Below, piece after piece: positions 62,095 through 64,000 of a stretch of 64,000 nucleotides of DNA. Both the position numbers and the translations under genes were made by a program. The number at the start of each line of letters is the position of its first letter. The first letter of the stretch is position 1. The notes under the pieces were generated by a model. That model searched no databases. It was not told the origin of the DNA and saw only the letters and a list, made by a program, of their open reading frames with translations. Origin of the DNA: Craterostigma plantagineum (Eukaryota; Streptophyta; Magnoliopsida; Lamiales; Linderniaceae); assembly GCA_027422505.1 (NCBI GenBank), contig JAPQWV010000124.1:1488001-1552000 (forward strand), read 5' to 3'.

Positions 62095-64000
62095 ATGCGC
62101 TTTATCACTCTCCAAAGTCCGAGCATTATCAACAACATCTACTCGGCGGGAGTCGCGAGACATTCTCACAAGTTGGAAAAGCTCGGCTCAGCTTATTGCT
62201 CTTCCGCCTCCTTCTGCTTCACGCCCGTCCTTCGCCCGACGTCTCGCGCGATGTCTTCGCCGGTTTTTATCAAAGTCCACTCTTCTTGTAGCTCTACGAT
62301 TGGTTATTATCCTTCTCTTGCTATTTTTTTTTTCATCTTTTCCTGTATAATCCTTGCTGTTTTGAAACGTCGATCTGCATTGAAAAATGAAGCTACTGTA
62401 TGCGGAATCGTAAACGTGTTTGCGATCGTTGAAATTTCTTCAGGAGATAAATAGATTCTGAAAGTTGACCGTCGTCGTGACTTCAATAAATGCTTCTCCC
62501 TGCACTCTCTGAATAGATCTGACTAAATGTTTCGCCCTGCACTATCTGAACGTCGTTTTGACTTGTATTGATTTCTGAGCGAATCCTATGCCTAATTTAG
62601 GTTTATGTTCTGCAAAATTTATGAATTTATCATGTGAAATGCATTTTGACTCTGCACAGGAGTAATTGTTGGTAAGGATCGTTGTTGTAGAAATAGTCTA
62701 TTTTACCAACATCAACAGGCTCATTGATACTATCGCTGGTTTTGAAGATTTAGCTGATAGTGGACTGGACGTTTCAGCTACTGGAGTAGTCCCTAATACT
62801 GATTTACTGATTGTTGGACCGGGTGTGTTGGGACGCATAATAGCTGAGAAATGGAAGAAGGTAATTCCACCTGAAAATAACTCGAAAAGCCTAAATTTCC
62901 TGCGTATCTTTTGATTTTCTAACTCATGATGGCCATGACGTTCTTCTCATCACTGGCGATATATCCAATGATTTTGAGGTGTATATGTAACAATCACCAT
63001 CACTGTAAATGTGTTTCTCGCCATATTTTCTAGTACGTTGTGTCGATTTGGTTTGTCCTTTACCGATGGTGAATTAACGTTTGCAAGAAAACTTTGTATC
63101 TGCGTTCGTAATAAACAAGATGCTGAATTTTATATTTTGGACAGGATTACCCAGGCTCTCTGATTTACGGAGTGACCCTGACTAGTGATCATCACAACGA
63201 GTTAACAAATCTTGGGATATGTCCCCTTCTGAAGGGTAATCTGTCTCGTAAATTCTCCTATGTGATTTTCTGTGCGCCTCCATACACAAGTAAAGATTAC
63301 CCCGGCGAAATCAGGTATTGTCACATATGACAACTTATCATAGAGACTAGAGAGTCTGGTTCTTGGATGTGCTTTCAGTATTTTTCGCTAGAACAAATGT
63401 ACAATTCTAATTACACCGTTGACGTATAAGTTGCATTATTTGATGAGTCAGAATAACCCAGCATCCAACACCTTTTCTCGTGTTCAAATTTTTACCAGAG
63501 AAGCAACTATGATGTGGAATGGTGAGGGCTCTTTCCTGTTTACGTCGAGTTCTGCACCTTACGACTGCAATGATAATGGACCTTGCGATGAGGTATTGAA
63601 TATCAGCGAGAAATCTTTTTCTTTTTCTTTTTTCTTCTTTTTCTTGCATGCTTACTTTTGTTATTTCTTACAACCTATGAACACTCCTTTCAATCACAAT
63701 CCATTGATTTATAGGACACTCCAGTGGTCCCAATCGGGAGGAGTCCAAGAACAGATAACCTACTGAAAGCAGAAAAAGTAGCACTGGAGGCTGGTGGTTG
63801 TGTCCTTAGGCTTGCAGGACTTTATATATCCTTATTCGACGTCGACTAGAATCATTAAAAGATTAGTTGTATGCAGTGGAACAACCTTAACTTTTCACAC
63901 AAAGCTGATAAAGGTCCACACATTTACTGGTTGGAGAAAGGGGTCGTTGACGTTCGTCCCGATCACATCCTTAATTTGATACATTACGAGGTACATTGCA
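62095..64000 (+). CDS. NAD(P)-binding Rossmann-fold protein, 3' part outside the window
   Basis: Supported exons: first exon from ATG 62095 (its 3' end not resolved, before about 62305), about 62719-62860, 63145-63314, 63499-63592, 63715-63825 and 63901-63990. The later exons join in phase. The dinucleotide-binding turn is TDLLIVGPGVLGRIIAEKW. Then come SYVIFCAPPYTSKDYPGEIR, FLFTSSSAPYDC and WLEKGVVDVRPDHILNLIHY, as in plant epimerase-like proteins of the At1g19690 type; substrate unknown. The N-terminal 60 residues are rich in Ser, Arg and Ala and may be an organelle-targeting peptide. The link between the first exon and the exon at 62719 needs a phase that I could not satisfy with an obvious GT donor, so an exon may be missing there. 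Intron 63826-63900 is of the AT-AC class. The gene continues past the window. Confidence 0.82.
63826..63900 (+). other. U12-type AT-AC intron
   Basis: The 75-base intron starts ATATCCTTATT, a perfect match to the U12 5' splice site ATATCCTT. It has CCTTAAC at 63885-63891 as branch site, and ends CACAC. The branch A to 3' end distance is about 10-11 bases, in the U12 range. Removing it joins AGGLY-type exon text GGACTTTAT to AAAGCTGATAAAGG in phase (LAGLY then KADKGPHIYW). No GT-AG pair near these points keeps the frame. Confidence 0.88.

Overview
The window is nuclear DNA from a flowering plant, most likely a eudicot. Genes are split by short GT-AG introns, the proteins are plant families (class III peroxidase, plastid DXS, vacuolar NHX, TREX-2 SAC3B), and the spaces between genes hold plant transposons. 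The family is not settled by what I can see.

Layout, left to right: a small unknown protein (+, 234-738); a peroxisomal adenine nucleotide carrier (-, 1201-3237); a class III peroxidase (+, 5890-8402) with a TRIM retroelement in intron 3; plastid 1-deoxy-D-xylulose-5-phosphate synthase, DXS (-, 10949-15094), with several small elements in its introns; a 4.6-kb chimeric LTR element built on a 4.1-kb near-perfect palindrome and ending in a 5S-bearing, Cassandra-like LTR (16154-20791); a small basic protein (+, 24865-25539); a 6.2-kb Mutator-like element carrying a decayed transposase and a plant-mobile-domain gene (27758-33937); the mRNA-export scaffold SAC3B (+, 34318-42521); a PP2C-type phosphatase (-, 42867-44013); an MO25 scaffold (+, 45256-48966); a vacuolar Na+(K+)/H+ antiporter (-, 49477-53327); a CDK-like kinase (-, 55698-58692) with a hAT element inside a coding exon; and the 5' part of a Rossmann-fold protein (+, from 62095) with a U12-type AT-AC intron.

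The genes do not form a pathway. DXS feeds plastid isoprenoid synthesis, the carrier supplies ATP to peroxisomes, the peroxidase acts in the wall, NHX loads the vacuole, and PP2C, MO25 and the kinase are signalling proteins. Several have Arabidopsis relatives that lie close together on chromosome 3 (PNC1, NHX2, PP2C35, SAC3B), so this looks like an old conserved block. Exon borders were worked out by hand from splice signals, reading-frame continuity and family similarity. No alignment or expression data were available.
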